DNA of 64,000 nucleotides, from assembly GCA_022661535.1 (NCBI GenBank), contig JAKULF010000003.1, positions 868,001 to 932,000 on the forward strand, written 5' to 3'. The notes below the pieces were generated by a model, which searched no databases, was not told the DNA's origin, and saw only the letters and a list, made by a program, of their open reading frames with translations. This stretch comes from Eutypa lata (Eukaryota > Ascomycota > Sordariomycetes > Xylariales > Diatrypaceae). Of this stretch, positions 1-11,198 are shown piece after piece. Position numbers and translations under genes: made by a program. How positions within the stretch are numbered: the stretch's first letter is position 1; the number at the start of each line of letters is the position of its first letter.

Positions 1-318
1 GCCTTAAAGTTACCTACTTAGGACCGAAGCCCCTCTTACCAGTGATCAGTAGGTTAGGTAGTCAGTAGTTCAGAAGTATTCCCTATTATGTAGGCATGTA
101 CCCGCGCATAAACATTTAGGAAGCATATCCACACAACAATCACCTCCTCCGAACCCCGTTAAAGGCGACACAATCTAACCTACCTGGTTAACATTCCTTT
201 TCAACCTCAACCTTTGCGAAACCTACCTCTACATACTGAGAAGCTCCTCCTCATATCTTCGACGATTCTCTCGGACTTGCATCTTTTCCCTTCGCATCTA
301 CACATAACAAAAACCACT
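1..318. other. 5' flank of profilin
   Basis: No coding region is visible. The stretch is pyrimidine-rich towards its right end and is probably promoter plus 5' leader of the profilin gene that starts at 319. Confidence 0.5.
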
Positions 319-1220
319 ATGTCGTGGCAAGGTAAAAAAACAACTTTCCCAAACTACCCCACCTCGTTGAAGGTTTGAAATTTGGCCATCGTTGTTAGGC
401 CATCGTCGTAGGGCTGACCGGCTGACTTTCTTATGCTATGATGTAGCCTACGTTGATTCCAGGTACGGTTCCTCCTATCGTATACCATCACCATGTAGTG
501 TTTGATTAGTAGGGGAAACTAACTTGGATGTCTTTCAAAAACAACAGCCTTGTTGGCAGCGGTCACATTGACAAGGCCGCTATTATTAGCGCCGCCGGTG
601 ACAGCATCTGGGCCACTTCGAGCGGCTTCACGGTATGGAAAACCCCCTCCCCTATCCTATCCTGTCTATCATGTAGCTTGTCCCTTCCGCATTATAATCT
701 TGCCATGTCATACATACCACCATCTCAAAACTGAGCAGAAAAGCATCTACTAACCACCGCCCCCTGGGGAACGAACAGATCCAAGCCCCCGAGATGAAGA
801 ATCTCGTCAACATCCTCAACGCCACAGGTGACGCCGTCGACAAGGCCCACGCCGAGGGTGTGCACGTCAATGGCGAGCGATACGTCGTGACGAAGATCGA
901 GGACCGAAGCGCGTACTGCAGACAGGTGCGTTTACATCACATACACAAGCAGATAGATACCTACCTACCTATAGGAGGGTCGCTAGCTAGCTAGCTAGCT
1001 TTTCACGTCTCTCTCTAGATACCTTTCCTTCTTCTTTCCAAATTCACTAACAACCCCCCTTTTTTCTTGGGAAAAATAAATACAGGGCAGGAATGGCATC
1101 GTCGTCGTCAAGACGAAGCAGGCCATCTTGGTCGGACACTACGGCGAGAACGTGCAAGCCGGCAACGCAGCGCAGACTGTGGAGGCGCTCGCCGACTACC
1201 TCATCAAGGTCGGGTACTAG
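319..1220 (+). CDS. Profilin, actin-monomer-binding protein
   Basis: Profilin binds G-actin and proline-rich ligands such as formins in the cytoplasm and promotes ATP-actin delivery to growing filaments. I read five exons: 319-331, 447-462, 548-632, 779-925 and 1086-1220, giving 131 residues, the normal length for the family. The start reads MSWQ-AYVDS-SLVGSGHIDKAA, the conserved profilin N-terminus, and it is only restored if a 16-nt exon (447-462) is included. The C-terminus (GHYGENVQAGNAAQTVEAL, ending KVGY) is the conserved actin/poly-proline binding end. All introns are GT-AG. The fourth (926-1085) contains CTAC and CTAG tetranucleotide repeats. The ATG at 528 in the second intron is in the same frame but is not the start. 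Identification is secure; exact splice sites are inferred from family conservation. Confidence 0.93.
982..1000. repeat. (GCTA)n microsatellite in profilin intron 4
   Basis: A short perfect GCTA/CTAG tetranucleotide run, preceded by a CTAC run, lies inside the last intron of the profilin gene. Confidence 0.8.
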
Positions 1221-2225
1221 TCAGGGAGGCGGTGTGTACGTGCGGGCAACAATTGCGATGCGGGTCGTGGACGAAACGGGGCTGTAGTTACGTAGCCCCT
1301 CTACTGCTGGGTGTGTGCGCATGTGCGGTGTGGGGGGGATCGTGACGTGACGCTGGTGGTGAGCGAGGCACATTAGAACAACAACAAGCTTGTGTTGAGC
1401 AAGAGCGTTCACGGTGTAGGGAGGAAAGGGGATGGGGGAGTGGGAGGGGGGTAGAGACGGAGCATGTTCTTCTAGATCTTCTTATGTTTTTGTTTTTCAC
1501 ACACACACACAATGATGGACGATACACACGCACACACCACCTGGGCTGGTTTTGAGGTTGTTTTTCTTTTCGATTTCTGCTCGAGAAGGGAAAAAAACCC
1601 CCCATCCATGTATCCCGAGACGTCCCCCCTCCCTCTCTATAGGATTCTGCATATGTAAATGAGAAACGATGACCGGCTTTCCCACATGAACGTAGTCAGA
1701 TTGATCGATCGCCTTCCCACCCTCCTTGGCCTCCTCTTCCTCAAAATCCCTTTTCAGAGACATCTCTAAACTAAGGGGGACCTTCCCGTGCTCTCTAATG
1801 CGCCTTTGGGTATACCCATCATTCCTGAACTGTTTTGACGCCGTCCTCCGCTCTATGTGATGAATCATGTAGTTATATAGTATATCATACAGTGCAGTTA
1901 GTGTAAACTGCCCCTCCCCCTTATCCCTCCCTTCGCGCCGCCTTCATCTCGTTCATTACAAGTTCGTACATATATAATAATAAAAACCTCGTGACATACA
2001 ACCCGCGTCGCAGACCGCAGACCGTAGTCCGGAAATAATAAGTGAAAAGAAGAGAATTCCTCACATCAGCCCCGAACTAGTTAAAAGTAGCCACTCCTTC
2101 CTCCCTCCGGGCTCCGACATTATGTATTATTATCATCATCTCTTCTCTTCTCTTTCTATCGCCTTTCTCTTCTCCTTTTTTTTTTCTTTCTTTGTTTTGT
2201 TGTTGAGTTATATATGTATGTATAT
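1221..2225. other. Tail-to-tail intergenic region, profilin / GOT1
   Basis: Both neighbours end here, so this is mostly two 3' untranslated regions. It holds a short CA run near 1500 and pyrimidine-rich stretches near 2140-2200. The small open frames lack family features and codon structure, and I see no gene. Confidence 0.6.
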
Positions 2226-3192
2226 TCATACGGGCAGCTCAGCGTTGTTCCGCCGCCCCAGGCCCGAGCGGTCGACGAGGGCGCCGACGTAGGGGCCGAC
2301 GACGGGCAGGTTGCGCGCGAAGGCGGCGATGGTGCCGAGGAAGTCGCCGAAGAGCACGAGGATGCCGTACAGCTCGATGCAGAAGCCGATGAGCGGCCAC
2401 CGGAGCAGGATCAGCAGGAGGCCCCCGAAGAAGGCCGCCGTGCCCTTGGCCTTCTGCTTCCGCGCGAAGAAGAGCAGCGTCTTCTGCGGCCCGATGATGA
2501 TCGTGAGGCCGATGAGGAAGAGGATCTGTTGGAGGGAGGAAGGGGGGGATTTTTTTAATTAATTAAATTGCCGTATTTTAAAAGGGGTGTTCTGTATGTT
2601 ATGTAGTGCAGGGAGGAACGGAGGAAGAAGGTTGGTCTGCATCTTTTTTTTTTCTTTCTCGATCGCGCTTGGTTTGTCGGTTTGGGGAGGTAGGTGGTCG
2701 TGGGCGCAAGAGGGGAGGGGAAAAGGGGGAGGTAAAGAGATATCATACGTTTCCCATTGCAAGCCTAGAGAAACATATTGTTAGTATTAAGTTGGCCACA
2801 TGCCATGCAAAGCTGTTTTAGGTGCAGCTGTAGGTGCAAGTGTGTTTGCGACCGTATGTAGCAGAGGTGCGCGACTCACATAGCTCTATCAAAGAATAGC
2901 ATTACGCCTCCGATCAAGAAGAAGCCTCCTGAATTTAGGGGAAAAAGGGGGGGGATCTGGTCAGCACCTCCAAAGCCCTACGCGTTTTTGCCTTCATAAG
3001 ATAAAAAAAAGAGCATAAACTACCCACCTCCTGAGCAGAAGGCGACTCCGATCTCTGTTAACATTGTTAGTCGGCGCATTCTCTTTGCGAGCCCCTGACC
3101 CCCCCTTATATCGGGTGGTAGAGACGACGCATATGGTTCGTGGTCACGAGAGCTCTCTCACTTTGGGAGTCGGATAACCACATTGTAGGCAT
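2226..3192 (-). CDS. GOT1: Golgi-to-ER vesicle transport protein Got1
   Basis: Got1 is a small tetra-spanning Golgi/ER membrane protein involved in COPII vesicle and early secretory traffic. The minus-strand gene has five exons: 3162-3192, 3028-3054, 2880-2928, 2749-2764 and 2226-2525, together 140 residues (yeast Got1 is about the same). The N-terminus MPTMWLSDSQKIGVAF followed by LIGGVMLFFDRAMLAMGN and then GLTIIIGPQKTLLFFARKQK is the family signature. Hydrophobic helices fill the first two thirds, and the tail ends RRNNAELPV. The fourth exon is only 16 nt (GCTTGCAATGGGAAAC) and supplies the residues between DRA and ILF; without it the reading frame fails. The start is fixed by the conserved MWLSD motif, which lies in a separate 31-nt exon. 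The neighbour profilin is convergent. Confidence 0.93.
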
Positions 3193-4527
3193 CTTTTGAA
3201 TTATTTCGTGTGAACTAGTAAAGCAGGTTTGGTGTTTTCGGTCTAGTTACAGAGTTTCGGGTCTTTTTCTTTCAGAGGTCTCGAGATTTATGATCGGAGG
3301 GAAGCAACTAGAGGCTCTAGTTATCTTTTCTGTTCCGTGGGGGAAGCTCGAGTAACTAGGATCGATCCGTTTGGGACATGTGTTTTCATCGATAAGAAAC
3401 GACACGAGGTCCTTTGTCAATTGGCGATTTTTCGGTGTTACGCTGCAATGCAAGCTTAGGAGACAGGGAGGTCAATCAGAAACCCCTGTCGCGGCAGGTA
3501 TGTACATAGGTACGCTACACTACGGCAGTGGAGGGGCGGCAGAAGCCCACTAGCTCTAACTAATCAGCCTCCTTATCGTTCCAATTTTACAGCGCTTGCT
3601 CCAGCCACAAAAGCCATCAGGTTTCTTCCCAATTTTTCTCTTTTCTCTTCTATATTTTGTTACTGACTCCAACTTAACTGCCTACCTAATTATCCACCAC
3701 GATAACCTCTATGCTATCTTGACTTAGTCGCATCTTCTTAACATGTGTTCGTGAATACGAGGAATGTGCTTTATACGATTTCATTGTTTTACTGTTCCGC
3801 AGCTATGCCATTAAAACGTATCTGTCATAGGCTCGGAAGATCAGGATAGAACTTCCATATTCCTCAGTTCGAAGCAAGTTGGGATATTATGAACCTCTTT
3901 CTCTCACTTGGTACGAACTAGGAAGAGGATTCCCAAAAAACAGATCGGAGGTAAGGAAAGAAGTAACTATCAGGTAAAACGCTTGCTGTTGCCAGCATAT
4001 TATTCAGGGACTATCAATGCCCCGTCCGTCTCACAATTCCCCATGCGCAGAATCCGCGCCTATCTACCTATATGTATTAAGTAATCTATGATATTCTGCC
4101 GCGGCGTCCTTAGCTCTCTTTCGAGCTATGGTCACTGAGAATGATTCCTCCATTCATCCTCGGTACCCGTCAAGTTACAGGCAAAGAGCAAAAAAAATCT
4201 CAAACTCCGATCACGATTAAGCCGGAGCGTATCCTGTCATCCCGTCGCCGAGAGGCGACTGGTGCGTAGGATAGGCTTGACTTCGTGTGTCTAACATATC
4301 TCGTAGCGCCGCCTTGCCAGTTTGGTTCCCTTTTGTCCCAATTCCCCACCCGTAGCATATAATATAATATGATATGATGTCTGTTCCATGTAGTTGCAAC
4401 TCCAAACTGTGCCTTTTGACGTGAAAGAATACCGTATGAGACTCTGACAGCGCGGAGTCAAATCTGAAGATAATTCCCTTTTTTTTTCTCCCCGTAGAGC
4501 AAGATGATGATGATGTACAAGCCATCC
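3193..4527. other. Intergenic, GOT1 upstream / IES6 downstream
   Basis: Contains the GOT1 promoter and the IES6 3' flank. Short open frames on both strands have no recognisable features. I see no gene, RNA or repeat worth naming. Confidence 0.55.
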
Positions 4528-5169
4528 TCATTTCAAGACCGTGTGTGCCCCCCTAGCTTCCAAGTACTGCTCCGCCGTGCCCTGGGGAAGCGAGCGGATG
4601 AAAGCGAAAACCTCCTTGTCGTGGTACCGCAGCCTGCTCTTGGGATCGAGGTAGGGGGCCGGGAGGCCCGTGACGTCGCAGTATCGCTTCGTGTGGGCGA
4701 GCGAGGGCGCCGACTCGATGTTCGTGTACGTAGCACTAGGCGCCGAGACAACCACACCACCACCACCACCACCACTGCTCCCATTCTGTCGTAGGGTCTT
4801 CTCTAGCACGAGCTTCGACAGGCTACGCGACGCCTGCGCGAGGTTCGGCTGCAGGTTGTCGCTACCGCCATTTTTGCCATCAGCAGCGACCGGAGTCGAG
4901 CTGCCGCTTGTCGAGAGGCCGTCGTCTTTGTCTCCACCGCCAACACCGGTGCCGCCGGGCGTGACGGTGCCGCTGTTGGCATCCTGGGGCGTGGCGATGA
5001 TGGACGAGGCCTCTTTCCGCTGGGCGTCGCTCAGGATCGTCTTGATGTTCTTGTTGCGCCGCTGGTTCGGCTTCCAGTGCGGGTTCCGGAAGCTCTTGTG
5101 GATGGAATGGATGTCGAGCTTGTCGATCAGCTCCTGGTGCGCTATCTGCGCTTCGGTCGGGGCAGCCAT
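4528..5169 (-). CDS. IES6: INO80 chromatin-remodelling complex subunit Ies6
   Basis: Ies6 pairs with Arp5 to form the Arp5-Ies6 module that couples INO80 ATPase activity to nucleosome sliding in the nucleus. This is a single exon of 213 codons starting MAAPTEAQIAHQELIDKLD. The N-terminal third has the Ies6 segment HSIHKSFRNPHWKPNQRRNK. The middle (about residues 60-150) is a low-complexity Gly/Thr/Ser-rich linker longer than in yeast. The C-terminus is a YL1-C domain: KRYCDVTGLPAPYLDPKSRLRY followed by HDKEVF and an Ala/Tyr/Leu-rich end. The start ATG lies just downstream of a TTGG-rich 5' leader and I see no better upstream start. It diverges from DAD4 (370 bp between them), and ARP5, its known partner, lies 1.6 kb away. 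Confidence 0.92.
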   Translation of the reverse strand: MAAPTEAQIAHQELIDKLDIHSIHKSFRNPHWKPNQRRNKNIKTILSDAQRKEASSIIATPQDANSGTVTPGGTGVGGGDKDDGLSTSGSSTPVAADGKNGGSDNLQPNLAQASRSLSKLVLEKTLRQNGSSGGGGGGVVVSAPSATYTNIESAPSLAHTKRYCDVTGLPAPYLDPKSRLRYHDKEVFAFIRSLPQGTAEQYLEARGAHTVLK

Positions 5170-5539
5170 ATTTTTTGGGGCTCGGTCGGTGAGGTTGGTT
5201 GGTTGGTTGGTTTATAAGGGGGTGGGTAGAATTGATGATATTTTTGATGAGCCCTTTCCTATTACCTAGTAACTTGTAGGTAAAAGGTAACTGGGTAATG
5301 TTTCGAATGTTTGCTTGCGTGCCCTGGGCATGACATCTTCATGTACCGTGCCTATTATCTACATAGAAGTAGCCGCTAAAGCTGACTAACTAGGCCAATC
5401 AGAATCCGAGGCTAGCACTGCCTTATCGCCTTATCGCGTTGTTGCTGCTCTTGGAGTTATCAACAATCAAGTTCACAGGCCGTGTTGGAAGCCATAACTC
5501 TTAACTCCAATTCGACCTGACGAGAGATACATTATTGCA
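5170..5539. promoter_or_regulatory. Divergent promoter region IES6 / DAD4
   Basis: A 370-bp gap between two divergent starts, so the promoters must be shared or overlapping. It has a TTGG tetranucleotide run near 5200 and CCTTATCG direct repeats near 5420-5440. No specific factor site was assigned; the regulatory role is inferred from position. Confidence 0.45.
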
Positions 5540-6045
5540 ATGGTACGTAGCGCTGCTCTGTATAGTATGTGCTATCTAATATATAATATAGGAGAGCCCT
5601 CACGAGCACCAGCAGAACCTTCTGCTTTCACGAATCATCACCAATGTTGTAAGTGGGAATACCATCTAACACCGGGTCCCGCCCGCCGTTGGAAACATAG
5701 CTTACACCAGACGAACGCAAAGGAGAAACTTAACGAAGCAATCGTGGTCATGAACAAGAGCCTCCAAGTATGTTAAAGCTTCCGCCTTTATTCAGAAATA
5801 ATATTCTACAACTTGCATGGTTATCACTGACACGGGTAATATAGGAGATCAACGTCCAGAACATGAACATTGAGCTAGTTGCTCAGATGTTCAAGAACTA
5901 CCAGTCCAATGTCCTCTTCCATTTAGAAGGTACGTCTCCTTGCTTTCTCTGCCTTCTCTCGCAACCCCCTACTTTATTGTTTTTCCTTTAACCACCATGC
6001 TAATAAGCTACCATAGCTACCGACAACCTAAAGGAGCCTTCATAA
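5540..6045 (+). CDS. DAD4: DASH (Dam1) kinetochore complex subunit Dad4
   Basis: Dad4 is a very small subunit of the DASH/Dam1 ring that couples kinetochores to spindle microtubules. The gene is spread over five exons: 5540-5542 (just the ATG), 5592-5648, 5723-5767, 5845-5929 and 6017-6045, giving exactly 72 residues, the length of yeast Dad4. The joined protein begins [18 protein letters not shown] and continues [19 protein letters not shown], then a segment ending [13 protein letters not shown], matching the family from end to end. It is a predicted short coiled coil. Each junction has a GT and an AG, and each exon closes in frame. It sits between IES6 (divergent) and ARP5 (same strand, 760 bp downstream). 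Confidence 0.92.
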
Positions 6046-6807
6046 ACTGAGTTGCTTTGAGAAAACGATCAAGCAAGCAGCAATGGGTGATGGGAGGGAC
6101 AAGCCAGTAACCGTTTAACTATTCAGGTTGATACAGAAACTGAGCACCCAGTACCTAATGTTTATTGGAAGGAACTAAGGCTAGTGTCATTATCCTATAT
6201 GCTTCTGCATATTACTGTGGCACATGAATATCAACATGGACGACTTTCATGAACAAATTATCGGACAGATATAATCATATTTCATCTTTCACCCTCTTTG
6301 TCATGATGCTTTTTCAGTGTCGACATACCGATATGTACAATACGAATGTACCTATTGTAGCAATGAGTGTGGGACCAATCTATTCATGTACAAGTTGCTT
6401 TAGCGTAGTGACCCCTGCAAATCAATCACCTTAGCGGCTTTAAACGCCGTCAGCCTTGCATGTTGCGAAAGCGTGTATGTACCAAAGGGAATGAATAGGA
6501 ATGAAGCTGTAAGGTTAGACCGGGGATGAAATGCTTCAATTACGCCACCTTCCTCCTCCAAGTCTGTGCCTGTAATGATAAGCCAATGAGGAGGTTGTGA
6601 TTGGGAAATAAAAAATAAAGCGAATTGTGTATCACTTGCTAAAATATCAAAAGAAACGCCGCGGAGTCAAATACACTACTAGGTGTCTTAACCTTATTCA
6701 TCATTCACAAACATGCACCATCGTCTCTCTTCATCGCGACCGTAACATAACCACCTATCCACCTAGGAGCCTTCAAGATCCAAGGTAGCTTGATAAATCC
6801 AGCTAAA
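6046..6807. other. Intergenic, DAD4 / ARP5
   Basis: DAD4 3' flank and ARP5 promoter. Rather AT-rich, with pyrimidine-rich leader sequence near 6700-6770. No gene seen. Confidence 0.5.
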
Positions 6808-9531
6808 ATGGCACCATCCGCCATTGATATTCCTGCGCTTCCACAGCGCGTAGAGAAGACCTACCCTCCTGCGAATATCTTCAATGTGAAGGAGAACAAA
6901 TTCGACAAGCCTATCGAGATACAATCCGAAGGGCGAGAGAAGGCTCTTGCTCAGCCTGAGGGCTCTGCCGCCATCGTCATCGATAATGGTAAGATCAGCT
7001 CTTTCCCACGATTATGTTCTTGAAGCTAACAGTGTTTTCTTTTTTGCGAAACTCAGGTTCCTCCGCCGTCAGAGCTGGCTGGTCTTTCGAATCCAACCCC
7101 CGAATCACGGCTCCTCCTATAATGGCCAAATACAGGGATAGGAAGCTTGGAAAGACCTACTCTTTCGCGGGGACCGACTGTTACGCCGACACCACCGCCC
7201 GGGGACATATTAGAAACGCATTTGAACTCGGCACCGGCATAGTGAGCAATTGGGATGTCGAAGAACATATGTTAGATTGGACATTTCTGAAGTTGGGTAT
7301 GAACGATGCTGATGGAGCTATTGACATGCCCATCGTGATGACCGAGACAGTAGCAAATCTCCCCTATTCGCGGAAATGTTCGTGTTCAATCTCCCCCTTT
7401 ACATCTACTCCCAGTTACTAATATAATCCTCCCAGCTTTGAACGAGATCATTTTCGAATGCTACGGTGCCCCGTCTCTTGCCCTCGGCATCGATTCTCTT
7501 TTCTCCTACCGATATAATAAGGGAAAGACCGGACTGGTTGTATCCTCGTCATACAGCTCTACCCACGTTATACCCGTTTACAACTCAAAGCCTATGCTTG
7601 CCCAAGCTATTCGATTAAACTGGGGAGGGTGGCATGCCGCAGAATACCTATTGAAACTAATCCGGCTTAAATACCCTGCATTCCCTGGCAAGCTTAACGC
7701 GTCCCAGGCAGAGAACATGCTCAAGGACCATTGCTATGTGTCCAAGGCCTACGATGACGAGATACGATCATATCTGGACTGGACCGGTTTGGAGGACCGA
7801 GACATCGTTATCCAATATCCGTACACTGAAGAAGTGATTGTGCGGAAGAGCGAAGAAGAGCTCGCCCGGATAACAGAACGGAAGAAGGAGAGCGGTCGAC
7901 GGTTACAGGAGCAAGCTGCGAAAATGCGGCTCGAGAAGCTTATGCGCAAAGAGCAAGAACTAGAATACTACAAAAAGGTCCAGGGGAAGATAGTAGACGC
8001 GAATAAGAAGGACACCAAACGGCTCCTGGACGCCGAAGACATGAAGGACGAGGCCCACCTCGAGCGGACCATCAAGGAGCTCGAGAAGTCCATCAGGCGG
8101 GCACGCACGAAAGACGTCGGGGGCGACCCAGAGGAGGAACAAGAAGCGCCCGACTTCAGCCTCCTCGAAGTGCCAGACGACCAGCTCGACGAGGCCGGCA
8201 TCAAGACGAAGCGGCACCAGCGCCTGCTTAAGTCCAACCACGAGGCGCGGGCGCGGGCCAAGGCCGAGAAGGAGGCGGAGAAGGCGCGCGCGGCCGAGGA
8301 AGAGCGCCTGGACCGGGAGCGGCGGGAGAACGACCTCGAGGGCTGGCTCGAGGAGAAGCGCGTGGCGCGCGACGCGACGCTGCAACGCATGAAGGAGCGG
8401 GACCGGCTGAAGCAGGACCTCGGCAACCGCAAGTCCCTCGCGTCGCAGATCCGCATGAAGTCGATCGCGAACCTGGCGTCGGACAGCCCCCGCGGCAGCG
8501 GCGGGGGCAGCAAGCGGCGGCGCGGGGGCGACGACGACAACTTCGGGGCCAACGACGACGACTGGGGCGTGTACCGCCAGATCCAGGTCGGGGACGGCGG
8601 GGGCAGCGACGACGACGGGGAGGGCGGCGGCGGCGAGGAGGACCTCGAGGCGAGCCTGCGCCAGCTCGAGGACGACCTCCTGCGCTACGACGAGGGCTTC
8701 ACGCACGAGCACACGTGGGCGGCGCAGAACGACTGGGACAAGAGCCTCCTGCACGCGTTCCTGCGGGGGCCCCGCCCCTTCGACGCCGCCTCCTCCCAGG
8801 CCGAGATCCACCAGGTCCACCTCAACGTCGAGCGGATCCGCGTGCCCGAGGTGGTCTTCCAGCCCTCCATCGCCGGCGTCGACCAGGCCGGCCTCGTCGA
8901 GATCGCCGGCGACATCCTCACCCAGCGCCTCGTCGGCCTCTCTTCTTCCGGGACCGGGCTCGACCGCGACGACTTCCTCCGCGACGTCTTCCTGACCGGC
9001 GGCGCCACCCTCTTCGAGAACTTCGACGACCGCCTCCGCCGCGGCCTCACCGCCCTGCTGCCCGCCGGCGCCCCGCTCCGGCTCCGTCGCGCCGGCGACG
9101 CCGTCCTCGACTCCTGGCGCGGTGCCGCGCAGTGGGTGGGCACCCCGGCTTGGAAGGCGGCTGCTGTCACGAAGGCCGAGTGGCAGGAGAAGGGCGCTGA
9201 TTATCTGAAGGTATGTTTATATATTTTTGCCTCATTCGTTTTTCTTAGGTGGTTGGTTTGTTCATGCAAATATATTCCTGTGTTTTACCCTTATGAGCGC
9301 GCATCTATTGGCTCCCTCTCCTCCTCCCTTTTGCGCACTCATATACATCTAGCCATGGAGAGGCTTACATCAGCCACTCTCTAATCGCACAGTTTGTTTG
9401 GACTTCCTATTTATTTGCCGAAAAAAAATGGGCTATGTAAAAAAGAATATACCTAGTGATAGGTCATTGGACAACGCTAACCATATCTTCCTTGGATCTA
9501 GGAACACGACCTGGGGAATTCGTACTCCTGA
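6808..9531 (+). CDS. ARP5: Actin-related protein 5, INO80 complex subunit
   Basis: Arp5 is an actin-fold subunit specific to INO80 that, with Ies6, binds the nucleosome and is needed for remodelling. Exons: 6808-6988, 7057-7377, 7436-9210 and 9502-9531, giving 768 residues (yeast 755). The actin-fold start is visible as AAIVIDNGSSAVRAGW (phosphate-binding loop), then MPIVMTETVANLPYSRKSLNEIIFE and FECYGAPSLALGIDSLFSY. The middle has a long charged, coiled-coil insertion (KKESGRRLQEQAAKMRLEK and similar), the Arp5 hallmark. The C-terminus has FLTGGATLFENFDDRL. The last exon codes only EHDLGNSYS and stop. The start is the first ATG in frame; a TTG at 6790 is not used. Base composition jumps to very high GC from about 8040 to 9200. 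IES6, whose product is its partner, is on the other side of DAD4. Confidence 0.93.
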
Positions 9532-11198
9532 GATAGATTATTATCATGTTTTAATAAAAAAAGAAATTTATTAAAAAAAAAAAGGCGGGCGTGATGGTTC
9601 CTCGCAAAAGGTTGCGTTGCACACGTAGGTACGGAGAAGACATCAGACCTGGATTTATCAGTTACCGTAGATGTAGGTACCTACTTAGCTACGTATCCTG
9701 GGTACGTACCTAAGTACTTACGTTGTTCTCATGGCTGGGGGTCAAGTGGTGTTTATTATCTTAGCGGAGCTATGTATTTTCGTCGTATTCGGATGCCCAC
9801 GAGGCTTCGCCGGTACATGCATGTATGCATGAACATACGAGAACTTAATTAAGACTTGTTTGTTCCCTCTTAAAATACAATACGCAGGATATGAAACGAA
9901 ATAAACTAGAATTTCACACTTAAGTTAAGATGTAGTAGGCAACAAGTAAGCAAGCAAGCAAGGAAGCCGGTTTCTCCAACTAACGATATAAACTACCTAA
10001 TGTGGACGGTTACTGACTGACTGGCTGACTGACTGACTGACAGCATTGAAGACGCAGGTGTAAAGGGTGGGTAGGAGAATAGGGGGAAGTGCAGAGAATG
10101 AATAGTATTGAGTTAGTAATACTTATAGATGTATGCATGTGTAGTCCTAAGATGCATAGATAGACAGTCAGTTACAATCAATGACCATACCTACATACCT
10201 AGTCAAAGTTACCTACATACTAGTTACCACTTGATAGAGTGTGGATAGTGCATACCAACCTACGATGAATCGATTCTGACGAGATATCTCCGATATACCC
10301 TGCCCCCCATTCATGTCCCGAATTAGGCAGATATTGAACTACATTCTGCACAGACGGGCTAGCCAAGGGATCATTCATTCATTCATTCACTCATTCATTC
10401 ATGCGCCGAGAATGTTTGTTAAACCGAGAAATTTTTAGTTGCGGGTGGGGTAAATTTGGTATTCTTCTGCCTGCTCGTTGGCATGCTTGATTTGTACCTG
10501 GCTACCCACCCCTTAATGCTTCCCCCCCTATGCTTGTTACTAGTGAGTACTATTTGCATTAAGATCCTTAAGACCACCACCTGAGAATGCCTGTCTGCCT
10601 GACTGGCAGCTCGTTTCGTCTCAGCTAAAGGTCCTAACTGAAGTCAAGTCAACGTAAAACGCCGAATGCCAAGTGCCCTCGAGCAAACTCTTTCATAAGA
10701 GCCTGCCCCCTTTATTCCTTCTATGCATGATGCTTTGCTCAAAGAGGCCCCACAGTCTCTACCAAGCCACAACCATCACAGCCCATTTTGCAAGACTCCT
10801 TTCCAGCAAGTCCAGCAAAGTAAGGTATGTAGGTATGATATTATCCCCAACGCCTTATTTTAGTCCCTTGAGAGACCACCCATAACCGCAATACCGTAAG
10901 TTGGGAGGTGAACCCGTTTCTTCCTGCCGCTATGCTTTTTGCCCACGTGGCATTTCATTACGCCAACCTCTTTCGTTGTCGATCCATAAGCCGGCGGCGA
11001 AACCACCGAGTACTATTAAGACTCCCATTCCAAGTGAATAGGCCTCTCAATAATCAACACTTCGTCCATTCCCTAAAACCTGCGGTCGTCGAGAGGGTAT
11101 TCGGGGTAAGGTGCCTCGTCGTCGGCATACAGTCTCGACAGTGAAGACTCTGCGGATAAGTCTCTGCCATATGCCACCCCTCTTCCGTCGTTACCATA
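9532..11198. other. Intergenic, ARP5 downstream / bZIP downstream
   Basis: Two 3' flanks meet here. The region has oligo-A runs near 9540-9585, a CTGA repeat near 10015-10040 and a CATT array at 10371-10402. Small open frames look like chance. No gene seen. Confidence 0.55.
10371..10402. repeat. (CATT)n microsatellite
   Basis: A tetranucleotide array of TCAT/CATT with one ACTC interruption. Confidence 0.85.

Noticed and set aside
6790..6807. Upstream extension of ARP5 to 6790
   Set aside because: The codon there is TTG; the first ATG in the frame is 6808, which suits the family.
7960..8820. A 286-codon minus-strand open frame inside ARP5
   Set aside because: It is antisense to a high-GC ARP5 exon, where stop codons are rare, and is rich in Val/Leu/Ala without motifs. 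It is a compositional shadow.
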